Source: Bettongia penicillata ogilbyi
Taxonomy: Eukaryota; Chordata; Mammalia; Diprotodontia; Potoroidae
Direction of reading: 5' to 3'
Length of the DNA: 64,000 nt
NCBI GenBank assembly: GCA_023548195.1
Contig: JAJHZJ010000800.1
Location: 124,001-188,000 of the forward strand
Part shown: piece by piece, positions 11,401-23,292 of the stretch
Position numbering within the stretch: the first letter of the stretch is position 1
Layout of the letters: each line of letters opens with the position of its first letter
Translations under genes and position numbers: made by a program
Notes under the pieces: generated by a model
What the model was told of the DNA's origin: nothing
Seen by the model: only the letters and a program-made list of their open reading frames with translations
Database searches by the model: none

Positions 11401-12484
11401 AAATATATTACAGTTAGACATGTTAGGCAGTAGAGATGATACTGGCCTTTCCCGAGCCACTGCACTGTCTCCTTCTTGATCACATTGTCTGAACACTAAA
11501 TCTGAGGGTTCTTTGAGGTAAAGAGGGCCAATAGAGCTTGTGCTCTGTCTACACACACAAACTTTATTTAGAGATATTACCTCTACAAAGGGTAGGTCAT
11601 CCAACTTTTTTTTTTGTTAGGCATACTTGTACAGAACCTGAATTTCACTGCTGCTTAAACTAGTGTCTTCACTGTCCCCAATTCAAACAAAGATACTTTG
11701 AAACAACCTGCAACAGGAGAGGTGTAACCACAAAAAACAACGGTAAGGTTTTTGATAAATGATTTGGTATCTGCTCTTTAGCATTTGGTTTGTTTTGCCC
11801 TATTAATTGTCTGAGGCCTCTTTTTCCCTCACCAGTTACTTCTCCTCCTAACCCCACACTCCTCCATAGGCCAGCTTCGTAGACTGAAAATACTATCTCT
11901 TTCTACATACTAGTTTCTAACTTTGTTGAACAAAAATGATTCATAAACTACCTAAAAAATAATTTGCCTTCAGCATTTCAGTCTAATTCTCAACAGCTGC
12001 CAGAAATAGAGTTAGACTAAGAGAAAGAAACCAGGAAAAGGAACAATATCACAAAGTATTATATTTTGTTTTAATTCCCTGGTTTTGGCCACAAACTTTT
12101 GATGAGTCTGTGTATTAGGGAAGAAATTACAACAAAAAGGTTAACGGCAGCAATTTACAAGCATACAAGCATGCTTGAGATAAAATCCTAAAATAACTGG
12201 GTCATCCATCCACTGCATGACAGATTTGTCTGTCTTACTTTGGTAGGAGAATTACATGCAGTTTGGGGCGAAGGGGGAAAATTGAACTTGGAATGCTGTA
12301 CCTTTTGAAAAAAAAAAAAAAAGATTATTCGCATGTTGCTCTCATAGCAAGAAATGACAGAAATTTAGCTGGATATCCAGAAACATTCTTAGAATATTGG
12401 CGAGGAACAAGTTTTGAACAACAGTCCCCTTACCACCAATGTCTACTGAATCTTCAACCAAAGACTTTTACCATGGACTAGCCC

Positions 12485-12665
12485 AAATTACTTCAGCTTG
12501 AGGTTGAGAAGAAATGGCAAAAGTGAAAAGTGATAAAACTTCAGTGCTTGAGAACATGAACCATTAAAATCTGCCTAAGCACCTGGCTTGATCCAAGGTG
12601 GAAGAGATTCTCTTACTTGAAAAAGGCTTGAACTTCTAGCATAAAAGTCTTGAAGTGGCAGCTGC
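12485..12665 (-). repeat. 3'-UTR segment with a second copy in intron 11
   Basis: This part of the PSEN1 3' UTR shares about 80% identity over at least 60 bp with 13708-13870 in intron 11, same orientation. Compare aagtgaaaagtgataaaac and cagtgcttgaga here with aagtgaaaagtggtaaaat and cagtgcttgaga there. Confidence 0.7.
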
Positions 12666-13186
12666 CTGCCTCCCTTTTCTCCATTCCATTTGGCTGCAGA
12701 TGTCTGTCCACCTGGTGACAACCCCAAATGGTTCAACATTTAACTAATACAGATTTATTGGGTTGATTTTTTCAACATGTGGGTTTAGATAAAGATTACG
12801 GTTTGGTTTAACAGCTTCCCTCATTTAACCTCTTGGCAATAGTAGTCCTGAGAGTCTGTAGTGTTGGTAACATCTACCTGTGACCAAGGGATAAATTGCT
12901 GGTGGAAGCATTAGCAACTTTTTGGCTTACTGTTCTCCTTCTATTCCTAGTCCACAAATCCAGGTGGCTTCTTGTAGCAAAAAAAAAATCAACATATTTA
13001 AAACCGTTTACTGCCTTTCAGTGTTCAGGGAGGCAAATTCTCACAAAAACTAGGAGAAAGTTGCGATGAGTTCAGCTGGGAATCTTGAAACTGTTCCACA
13101 AGGAAGAGGAAAACTTTTCTTGTCCTCTCCAGATTTTACTACATAGTCAGAGGAGAAAAATCCATGGGATTCCAATTTTCAATGTG

Positions 13187-13384
<198 letters not shown>

Positions 13385-13707
13385 TTACACAACCACTTTA
13401 CAAGACAATGAGGCTATTAAACTCAGGACTTTTTGCTTCATGGAATCATCAACCAATTGCATATTCTTCTTTTAGGTTAAATTTTAGAAATCCTAGTATT
13501 ATTTTTAATATATTGCAGAAGGTCATTAAAAAACTTTTTGAGACAGTATGAAATTAAAGCAAAACTCATCTCACAGGTTTACAGCAATTCAGTTATGGTG
13601 ATTCAGTATATTTCATACACACAATTTTAACCAAGAAATAAAACGGAAACAAATTTTTCAGAAGGAAAAAAAATTTCATTGCTAAACATATAATAGCTGA
13701 AATTTTT

Positions 13708-13870
13708 ACAATCTTCAGACTGGCCTTGGAAAGAAATGGTAGAAGTGAAAAGTGGTAAAATTGCAGTGCTTGAGACACAAACCACTAAATTCTACAATTT
13801 CTAACAGAAAGAGATGGAATCTTCCTTTCTGAAAAGACTTCAGTCCCTGGAACCTTAGTTGAACTGATGA
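13708..13870 (-). repeat. Copy of a PSEN1 3'-UTR segment inside intron 11
   Basis: The sequence aligns to 12485-12665 in the same orientation. The best part is 13734-13795, about 80% identical. The minus-strand motif CCAAGGCCAGTCTGAA in this copy is, from memory, also in the human PSEN1 3' UTR at the matching place, where the 12.5-kb copy has diverged. It could be a partial tandem duplication of the gene end or two copies of an unrecognised old repeat. Confidence 0.6.
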
Positions 13871-14149
13871 AAACTGCCTGGGACAACCCATCTACACAGA
13901 AACTATTCTTTATGCTCTCTGTTGCAAGGAGAAGTGATGTTAATGGGATAAACTAGAAACCAGGGTTATGTTTACGAGAAATATCTAGCTTTCTTTGAAA
14001 TTGGAAGTAATTGTGGTACATTTCATTATCTTCCTTAGCTATTTGAAATTACATCATTTGGAGAGGATGAAGTATGCGATTTTCTATAAGGGAAAAAAAA
14101 ACAAATTCCCAATGATTATAGTAAATATTTTAAAGTATATTTAATAGTG

Positions 14150-14398
14150 GGGGCAACTAAGTGGCACAATGGATAGGGTGCTGAAGTTTCAGGAGGATCT
14201 GAATTCAAATCCAACCTCAGATTTTATTAGCTACGTGATCACAGGCAAGTCACTTTTAAGCCTGTTTGCCTCCAATTCCTCACCTGTAAAATGAGCTGGA
14301 GAATAAAATGGCAAATCATTCCAGTATCTTGGCCAAGAAAACCCAAAATAAGTCACAAAAGACTCAGACATGAATGAAATGACTGAACAACAAAAATT
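14150..14398 (+). repeat. Mar1-type CORE-SINE
   Basis: Head gggggcaactaagtggcaca, CORE ending with caggcaagtcac, tail with aaaatgagctggagaataaa and actcagacatgaatgaaat, ending gactgaacaac. Plus strand, so antisense to PSEN1. Confidence 0.85.
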
Positions 14399-14820
14399 TA
14401 ACAATACAAATTAAGATTCTCGTCACACTAACACATCTACGCTTCACTGGCACACAGCACAACGAAGAGGGCGTATTTTACAGAAAGAGCAGCAAACAAA
14501 AACATCACATGAAATTAGATTTGCTTAAAGCACACACATGGAAAATTTAGTGCTCATCTTTTCTGTCATGCTGGTCTGTAACCATTACGTTCTAAGAGCT
14601 GGTCAAAAACTTGTGGCACGAAGCTGTTAAAATGACACCACGTAAAAAGGGCAATAAAAGGCTTCGCCATCTTATAACACAGCAATCACCTTGTGAGAGA
14701 CTCCTGATCATCCCTGTTAAGGCTGCTCTCTGGCATGGCTACTTCCCCATATGACTCTCATGCTTGCTTTAATGGGACTGGATAATCACAGCTACAGCCT
14801 TAGGGGTATTTAATCATTTA

Positions 14821-14994
<174 letters not shown>

Positions 14995-15179
14995 TCAAAG
15001 GTACCAGTTATTCAAAATACAAAAACCATATAAGCTTTTAAAAATTTGAACATTTTAAACTTTAGAAGCTGTGTTTCGTTATATAATCATGCTCTGTGGC
15101 CACCTAATCAAATCAACAATGCACCAAGCTTACTAAGCTGAAAAAGATTTAGGTGGACGTATATAACATAAATAAAACT

Positions 15180-15244
15180 GAATCCTCTTAAAATGATGTT
15201 AGTGGTGTATGATATAAGTAAAAGTGAATCCTCTTAAAATGATG
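15180..15244. repeat. Short tandem duplication, 46-bp period
   Basis: The motif gaatcctcttaaaatgatg occurs at 15180-15198 and 15226-15244, with similar sequence (ataa.taaaa.t) before each copy. Confidence 0.8.
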
Positions 15245-15439
15245 GTACTAGAAGGCAAAAAAGAATGCTATTATTTTGAGGTGTGGGTGAAATGCTACAG
15301 AAAATACACATGTATAATTAATTTTAGACTCAGGAGATATGACTTGACCTGTAATATGACTTAATGACACTGCCAGAAGAAACCTGTAATATATTTGGAT
15401 TGTTCTGTTTTGAACAGGAAACTAAAGGGCTTGGACTAG

Positions 15440-16500
15440 TCCAACTCAAGAAGCATTTATTAACGGTCTATGGGGTGCAAGACATGACAGTGCTGGTATA
15501 CAAAAACAAAACAAAATGATTCCTGACTTCAGGGAGCTTATTTTTCAATTGGAGGGAAACAACACATACATAGATCAATACCAAATATACACAAGTAATT
15601 CTCTGTGGGGAGAGAGAAGAGAAATTACTAAGTCCTGGAGGACCAGGAAGGACTCCCTGTTAGGGAATGGCACTTAAGTGAGCCTTGAAAGAACATAAGG
15701 GTTCCAAGAAACAGAGGTAAGGAGGGAAATATTACAGGTATGTGTTATAATCAGTAGAAAGGCATGAAGGTAAAAGATGTAATGTCATGCATGAAAAGCC
15801 AAATTATTTGGTTGAACACAGATTGGAAGAAAAATGTGAAATCAGGTTGCCATCTTACAACACACCATATTCATATTTATGTAGGTTGGAAGCAGACTGT
15901 AAGGGCTTTAAGTGTCAAAGAAAGGAGTTTGTATATCATCCTTGAAGGCAAAATGGAACCAATGAAACATCTTAAACAAGGGAGTGACATAGTCAGATAT
16001 ATACAGTAGGAATATAAATTTGGCAGCTGAATTGGAGAGGGTGGACTGGAAACAAGGTAGACTGGAGACTAATTAGGAAGCAAACACAACAGTCCAGTAA
16101 TGAGGACTTTAATGAAGGTAGTGGCTATGTGAGTAAAAAGAAGGCAAGAGATATGATAGATGTTGCAGACCTAGAGTTGATGAGAGTTGGCAACTGATTC
16201 AATTGGGATGGGGACAAAAGGGAGATAAAATGAAGAGTTAAATATGACAGCTGCCAGCCTTAAGAACCTGGGTGACTGGAAGGTTGGCAATACTCTCAAC
16301 AAAAACAAGTTAGGTAGAGCAGTAGTTTAGGCAGAAAGATAATGACTTCTATTTTGGATATGTTGAGTTTGAGATGCCTACAGGACATCCAAATGGAGTG
16401 AGATGCAGACATGTATGTATGGGAGACGTCTGCACAGAGAGGATTACTGAACCCATGGGAGTTGAGGTTATTGAAAGTAGCAAAAAAAAAAAAAAAGATC
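15440..16500 (+). repeat. Old mammalian interspersed repeat, about 1 kb
   Basis: It carries motifs common to a widespread ancient mammalian repeat: aagcatttattaacggtcta, a ctgacttcagggagctta segment, aagggagtgacatagtcaga, tttggcagctgaattggaga, then acaacagtccagtaatgagg and ttggatatgttgagtttgag. Related fragments lie at 19205-19345, 37370-37600, 45300-45430, 46390-47150, 62540-62700 and 62940-63680. I recognise the pattern but cannot name the family with certainty. Confidence 0.6.
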
Positions 16501-16654
16501 TTGAATAGATGTTGAAGACATGTCTGGGCTACCAGTTGAAAACCTGGACTCTCAAAGAGAAAGGAGAAAACAGGGAACGGAAAAACTGACTACACAGATG
16601 GTGCTGAAGACCTCTGGATCATAATCTAAGGCAGGAGCATAGAACTAAAGCTGT

Positions 16655-16805
16655 AAGGGATTTAAGAGACTGTTTAGCTTAAACTCTTAATTTTTTAGAT
16701 TTGCTAAATGAAGTCCAGTGAGGTTAACATCACCCAGGTAGCAGAAAGAAGAACTGGTATTTGAACCCACGTTATCTGGCTCCAAACTGTTTCCATTGTA
16801 CCTCT
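16655..16805 (-). repeat. MIR-type SINE fragment
   Basis: Degenerate reversed MIR: agtccagtgaggttaacatc, acccaggtagcagaa, ggtatttgaacccacgttat and ctggctccaaactg in the expected order. Confidence 0.6.
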
Positions 16806-17464
16806 AGATGGTTGGTTTAAAAGAGAATGCATCTCAAAAGAATCAGGAATGCCATGTCAACTCAGAAACTTGATATTCTGACCAAGAAAACTTATAATAA
16901 TGGAAGAAAAATATACCCAAATAAATTGTAAAACCAGAAGAACAGGTATTACCTAGGAAGAACAGGGGAAAAAATGTCGGGTAATTCAGAGAAATTTACT
17001 GAGAAGTTTGAGACTTTGACCTTTTTCTTCCCTCTTTTCAAAAATTTTGAACAGAAATATCCAGAATTTACATCAGAACACAAAAAAGATTCCATATAAA
17101 ACTGTGATTTTTCATTTTATATTTCTTGCTTTCAAAAAAGTATACAATAAATTCTACATATTACTTTCAAAACCATCTTGCTTCTCTGTTTCCTTCTGAA
17201 CTTCCATCTCCTCTTCAGCGTATTTAAAAAAAATGTTTCAAGAGGTCTCTTTTTTCTCCATCAGTATTGCTATCCCCCTCACCACCACCTTGCCCCATCT
17301 ACCCACTACCCCAACTAAGAAAAACAGAACAAAACAAACTGTAACAAATGTAGTGCGAGCAGGATTCCATATACATGCCTACATATGCAGATATAATTGC
17401 AAGTAGAATAGCATAATTTCATACACACACATACATTAAAAACTTGGAGATCTGACCACAGCAT

Positions 17465-17467
<3 letters not shown>

Positions 17468-17496
<29 letters not shown>

Positions 17497-17528
17497 CACG
17501 CGCACGTGCGCATGTGTATATGTGTGTA
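17468..17528. repeat. 61-bp perfect alternating purine-pyrimidine tract
   Basis: (GT)14 at 17468-17496 runs into a mixed GC/GT/AT segment with no break in purine-pyrimidine alternation up to 17528. It includes a 12-bp palindrome at 17500-17511 centred on CACGTG. Such tracts can adopt Z-form. Confidence 0.9.
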
Positions 17529-17702
17529 ATTAGCTCAACAAACTAAATACTAAATGCTTGGTGAACACATTTAATATAGTAAAACGCTGAATTAAGCTTA
17601 TAAGTTATGATCACAGAAATTTTTGGCCAAAATTTGTGCTAAGACTTATGGTTACATGAATATCAATAATCCCAAGGAAAATGCTAATGTTGTAGCCAAC
17701 AT

Positions 17703-17843
17703 CAGTGTGTCAAACTCAAACAGAAACAGATCCCTAAAGACTACATATTGACCTAGAAAACCACAAATTAACATCATTCATATTTCCCAATTACATTTTA
17801 TTCTGGTTCAGTGACCTTGCAGGGAATAAGTTTGATACCACTG
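17703..17843. mobile_element. Short DNA-transposon remnant (MITE-like) with terminal inverted repeats
   Basis: The left end cagtgtgtcaaactcaaa and right end aagtttgataccactg are inverted copies of each other with few differences. The interior (gacctagaaaaccacaaatt, ttcccaattacattttattc) resembles a common marsupial non-autonomous hAT-type element. I could not see a clear 8-bp target duplication. Confidence 0.6.
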
Positions 17844-18479
17844 GTCTACTTCATTCCTAATTTTATTAAAGGAATTGACTTCCAAATTTTACTTCTATTC
17901 CATTTATTTTAATCAAGACAGAGACCTATGACCAACGCTACAATAAAATAAACATCAACGCTTAGAAGACAAAAATATAACTTGTCCTGAAAATTGCAGA
18001 TACTAACATGCTGAAAATCTGAAATTTGTGTGTTTGCTTACAACTTAAATCAAGGGGTTCAACTATTGAAAATGTCCTAAGTTCAAGATAGGGTGATAAA
18101 TTATCTTGACATTCATACAATTCCCATCCTATATATCACTTAACTGCTAAGTAAGCCTTTTCTGTATGTTTGATTCCTCAGGAAAAAGCTGGGCAACCAA
18201 TCTTTTCAGGGAGTGATACTGAGACATATTTTATTAATGATTTAGGAATGAAGATGAAAAACAAATAACAAAAAATGTAGCAATTCATCAAGTCTCTTTC
18301 CTCAGTTAAACACTCCAAGGGACAAGCTATTTCTAAGATGAAATGCTAAGAAACTTAATTTCCTCTTAACTGATGTTTATATTTGAAAAAGATAACCAAC
18401 TGATGACACAGCAAAGCAACCTGAATCTCACCAACAAGCCCAGAGACACAGTGAATTAACTTTTTCTATTTTCAAGTGT

Positions 18480-18830
18480 GGGGAGAACCCTCTACTAAAA
18501 TCTTACTTCAATCCACGTTTATGGTGCAGAGGTGACTCAGGTTCTTACAGGCTATGTCAGCTGGGGATGGGCTCTGGGAATTCTAAACAGGCAGGGAATC
18601 AGGGGACCAGTCTTGCTAAATCTGGAGAAATTCACTTCTAGAAGGCTGGTCAAAATCACTCCTAAAGCCCATCTATTAAGACATGGCGGTCTTTGCATCA
18701 ATGAAGAGAGCATACACCAAGATGCGCGCTAAGTCTGAAACGCTGACGGAATCACAAGACACTTCGCTTCAAGTGTGCCTCATAGCTTTTCACCGCAGCC
18801 CTCCTCCTTGACTCCCAGGTGTACAACTAG
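18480..18830. other. CpG-containing segment of unknown origin
   Basis: This stretch has at least nine CpG dinucleotides (for example in atgcgcgctaag and gaaacgctgacggaatc), while surrounding intron DNA has almost none. No coding exon or repeat family was recognised. It may be a younger insertion or a regulatory segment. Confidence 0.35.
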
Positions 18831-19129
18831 AACTTTATGCTGATAACTTTGTCAATTCTGAAATGCAATTATTGCCATCCCCTCTTCACTACACGATTAC
18901 GTTCCTGCAACGAACAACCAACACCTATAATCTGTTTCCTTATTACCCATTCCTTCAGAGCTTTGGCATCTGGCATTCGACTTTACCATTTTATGAAACT
19001 ACTTTCTCACAGGTTACTGATGAATAAAAGGGCTAGAATCAATAGTGGTTTTTCCCCCTCAACCTCCATGAACAAATGAAAAAACACTTAGAGCTTACAA
19101 TGTATCTATGGTAAGTTATGGGCATCAAG

Positions 19130-19345
19130 ATCAAAGATCCAAGGGGTCCTTAGAAGTCATTTAATCTAATTTCTTTCATTTTACAGAGTCTCTGAAATGG
19201 GGATACAAATACAAAAAAAAAAACGTGACAGTTCTTGCCCTCAAGAAGTCTACATTATCATAAGGGGAGACACCACATTTAGAAGAGTGGTGGTCAGAGA
19301 AGGGAGGGTGGATCAAGGGTACCTCTGGGAGGGAGAGCTGAAACA
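19130..19345 (+). repeat. MIR fragment followed by old-repeat fragment
   Basis: 19130-19200 has ccttagaagtcatttaatct, typical of a reversed MIR start. 19200-19345 has ggggatacaaatac and cttgccctcaagaagtctac, as in the old repeat at 15440-16500. Confidence 0.45.
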
Positions 19346-19969
19346 GTCTTTCTGAAAGAAAGCAACGGTATCATTAATTTAATTACTGTGCTCAGAACAA
19401 GAAGTTCAGAATGCACACACAGGGAGGGCTAGTGAAGCTAGATGAGCTATGAAGCACAGTCTGGTCTGGAGCTACCTAGATAAATCTGAACTCAGACTCA
19501 GGGCAGAAGTTCAGAGAAGCAGAGTAGTTTATGTTCCCAAGGGAATGGGAGCATGGATTCTAGAGGCCCAGTATGTTTGGTGCTGATCTAAACCTTGGGC
19601 TGAGCATCTGTTTTTCTTCTCAATTTTCCACTTCTGCATAAATAATAGCTGTGAGGTCTCTGACTCACGTAACCTCTTGGTGCATTAGGTCATTCTCTAA
19701 GATGCTAAGTTTAAGAGGAGGAGCCAATCTGGTAGAGGATGTCCTCTCCACTGTGAGTTTCCAATACTGATGAAAAAAATCACAGTTCTTATCCAAAAGA
19801 ATATAACAATACAACTCACTGTAAATGATCAGTATGTACATATAACACCAAAAGTCAAACTAAAAAAAAAAAATCAAGGAACAAGCTCTGATTTATGAAA
19901 CATCATGAAATATTTCTGTAACATTACAACCATAAACTAAATCATCAAAACTATTTTTGCCTTTTCTGT

Positions 19970-20160
19970 CTTCAACATTTATTAGTTCTGTAACTTCTCT
20001 GAACCAATTTCATCTTTTATAAAATGGGATAACATCTAGAGTACTAGCCTCACACGAAAGTTGTACGGATAAAATAATAATATGTAAAATGCTTTAGGAA
20101 TCTTAAAATTCCATACAAATGTCAGTATTATTATTGTTATCTTCAGAGAATAATCATTTA
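19970..20160 (+). repeat. MIR-type SINE fragment
   Basis: The CORE part ttagttctgtaacttctctg, then ataaaatgggataacatcta and a gcctcacacgaaagttgta segment, in MIR order. Degenerate. Confidence 0.55.
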
Positions 20161-22099
20161 AGAATATTAGCTTTTTATACTGAATATTTTTAAGTAGTTT
20201 TATCAACAGAAAACAAGATTTTTCTTATGACAATTGGATACTTTCCTTGACTTTAGGCCTCATCAAATTTAGCAGTTTGAAATATAAATAAGCAGTGATT
20301 TCAGTGTTACAGCATAAGGAATTCCCAGTAAGAAAATTCCCTCTAAAAAAAAAATTCCCTCCACCTGGGCACCTACTTCATAACATGGTTAAGAGTTTTT
20401 AAAGAAGGAACCAGCAGTTCCAACAGACTAGAAAATTGAAAGAAAAAATAGTTTTCAGAGAGTCTGAAAAAGAAAATGATAGCACTGGAACTTAAACCTA
20501 TCAAGGCAGGATGGTAATTCAGAGAACAAAAAAATTTTAAACAATAACAAACAACATGATTAGAAGAACAGATGAACAGTCTTTACAACAAGAGAATATC
20601 AAAAGTGAGGATAGGACGCAAACAGATTAAGAATGATAGTTTCCAGAAAATAGTTAAAAGGAAACCTAAAGCCAAATTTTAAGAAACTATACAGAAAAAA
20701 AAACTAACCAAAACAATGGATGTCAATATCAAAGTTCAAATTGAAAAAATCCATAGAACTGCTAAGTTCTATTTTTATTTTAATTCACCAAAGAAAACTG
20801 TAATTAAAATTCATTGCTATATCAAATGACAAACTTTACAACAGGCTCTAAGGGAAAAAAAATCTTTGAGATTCCTAAAGGAATTAATCAAAATACCACA
20901 AGATTATTATGTATTTTAAAGCGATCAAAGGAAAAAATTGAAATATGGCATCCCTAAAAAATAAAGATCAGCTGCCAATCAAAGGTAATATGCTTTGCCA
21001 AGCTGAGGCTAAGCATCAAAGAAAACAACTAGATGTTGAACAAAAGGGAAGAAGTAGAATCATTACTTAGGAAAATATTAGAAGTAGGTTGGGTAATCAA
21101 CATGAAAACTGATCAAATATTTAAAAAGTTAAATACATTTTAAAAAAGAAAATAAAACAAACCTGTATACTAATATATGATGCACTAGGAACACAAAAAG
21201 GGCAAACACATGGCTAAAGAAACCAAAGATATATAACAGCAAAAATCAGGAAGAAAGTAGGTGTAAGAAGTGCCTAAACCTATCAAGGGGGAAAAATCTT
21301 ATTCTCTTAAGTGAATCAATAATGTAGGTAGTAGAATAATACAGAGGAATTCCTCCTGAACAGAGGAGAAGATAGGCCAGGGAACTCAGGAAGTATACAT
21401 GCCCCCTCTTCCTCTCTGAAGTGGCAGGAGAGTAAGACTAGAACACAGTGGGATGGGCAAAAGGAGGAATCACAAAGGAAGGATGGGAGCTGAATAATGC
21501 TGGCAGGAAATGAATGATCCAACAGCACTGTGAAATGACCTACAGAAGCAGGCAATGTGAGGATAACACAAGGGTCTTGCAATGAACTATGTTGATGGGA
21601 TTTGGGTATTTTGAGATCAGTTTCCAAAAGATAAAGCTATGCATACTGATATGCATCATGGGTAAAGAAACAGCTGGGACAGGGGTGTGCTGAGGATTCA
21701 GAGGGTTCAAATACAGGATGGTCAGATTCAAAGGGAGGATAGAATATTATCAAAAAGGATAAGCAATGAGGGAAAAGGCTAAGAATAGTATTGGGACCTC
21801 TGGATTAGGGTTATAGAATACTCCCTACAGTATCCCAATGTCTTCATCAAGAAGTAATATTTCTGTGAATAAATTTTAGGAGTATCATAGAAGGGAAAGG
21901 AATAAGAAAAGGGAGAGGAATGAAAATAACACTTCCTGGAAGGGGATATTATATAATAATGTCAGTAAAACAGGAGGCTGGATCAAAGATTAGATACCAT
22001 GTTCTGATGTGAGCTGGGAAAGGATAACATCAGAGGGGGTGAAAGAGAGGACAGAATGAACATAAACTCATACCATTTGGGATTAAGAAGGGTTATAGA

Positions 22100-22290
22100 A
22101 AAGCCGAATTCCAGTCTCATCTCTGACTACACTAACTGCGAGCCGGAGATAATGCCCCTAACTTCTATGTCTCAGGCAACTCTCTAAGAGCAGAAGTGCA
22201 TAATCACAGCCAATCTGAATTGGGAGAGGAGTTTTCTCACTGGAAGTTCCCTACACCAGTGAAATCCCAGGATCAGACAAAAATAAAACA
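22100..22290 (+). repeat. Marsupial SINE-like segment
   Basis: Contains ctcaggcaactctctaagag, a cagaagtgcat segment, gaggagttttctcactggaa and gttccctacaccagtgaaat, a recurrent marsupial SINE tail. A related fragment is at 6350-6415. Family not named. Confidence 0.45.
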
Positions 22291-22689
22291 GAACCATTTT
22301 AAGTATATAGAAATGGATGAGGAACATTCAAAAAGTATTATATATTTAATTGAAGAAAACAACACTTGACAATTGTAAATCTAAATAGTAGATGAAATTC
22401 CCTAGTAAAAATAGAATGGAAAGATGGATTAATCTCTCCTCCAAACAATCTGCTGCACATAAGAAACAGATTTAAAACAGAGTGAAAATGAAGGGATGGA
22501 ACAAAAGCTATTATGCTTCAGGTGATTAGAAAAACAGGAGTTACAACCATGAAACCACTGAGAAAACATTCAAAACAGAAAAGGAACAAAGCAAATATGT
22601 GAAATTTAAGTGGTTCCTACAATTCAGAAAGTAAGGAAAGCATACTGATGAATTTAACCCTTGCAGCTCTTCCAGCTCAAAGCCAATCA

Positions 22690-23150
22690 CATGAAGTGCG
22701 TCTCACTTTGCGAAATTGTAGAATCTAAGACCCAGAAGGAACCTCAGAAACCATTTAACATCACTCTTTGACCAAGAATTCCTTCTAGAACATCCCCCAG
22801 TAGTCACCAAACCCCTGCTTGAAGCTTTCCAATTAGAGGGAAATCCTTCCATCTCACGGCAGCCCATTCTACCTCTGAGCAGCTCTGTCAGGAAGTTTTT
22901 CCTTGATGTTGAGCAAAAATCTGTAACTCCCATGAGTTCAATCTAATCCCTCTTCTATATAAAAGCCTCCAAATAGTTGACCATAATTAATCATGCATCT
23001 CTGCTACTCCAGGCTAAGAGTGCCTAGTTCCTTCAGATGACCCTTCTGTTTTCTAGTACTTTTATCTCTTGGTCATTCTTCGGGACATGCTGCAACCTAC
23101 GTCTTTCCTAAAATGTGGTGTCCAAAACTAAAATGTGATATGGCTGAATG
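22690..23150. mobile_element. CR1/L3-like LINE fragment inserted in the L1
   Basis: The order of motifs is that of a CR1-type LINE end in antisense view: acccagaaggaacctcagaa, cagcccattctacctctgag, aggaagtttttccttgatgt, ctaatccctcttctatataa, cctagttccttcagatgacc, cctaaaatgtggtgtccaaa. L1 endonuclease sequence lies on both sides. Confidence 0.6.
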
Positions 23151-23292
23151 AGCACTGGATTTGAAACCAAAGGTTTTGGGTTCAGATTCTACCCTTTATT
23201 TACAATCTACGTGACTAGCTTCTCTGGGCCTCAGTTTCCTCATCTATAAAATCTCTAAGGTCCCCTCTACTTGTAAATCTACAATCCTATAA
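23125..23292 (+). repeat. MIR-type SINE
   Basis: Head tgagcactggatttgaaacc, gggttcagattctaccc, CORE with gggcctcagtttcctcatct, end aggtcccctctacttgta. Confidence 0.65.

Larger units (their letters stand above)
8375..13186 (-). other. PSEN1: PSEN1 3' untranslated region (inferred extent)
   Basis: It begins directly after the TAG stop. The first few hundred bases (minus strand) resemble the human PSEN1 3' UTR as I remember it: a GAATCCCATGGAT motif about 15 nt after the stop, an AAAATCTGGAGAGGACAA block, and a CTCAGGACTACTATTGCCAAG block near 12840. I see no SINE, LINE or other mobile element between 7720 and 13186, which is unusual for this window and fits a long UTR under constraint. Human PSEN1 also has long 3' UTR forms of about 4 kb. 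The distal boundary rests only on an AATAAA at 8395-8400; nearer candidates are at 12754-12759, 11563-11568 and 10150-10155. RNA evidence would set the real end. Confidence 0.55.

Noticed and set aside
12754..12759. AATAAA as the main poly(A) signal of PSEN1
   Set aside because: It lies in a block that I recall as conserved in human, where the hexamer is not intact (AATAAT), so it is more likely incidental.
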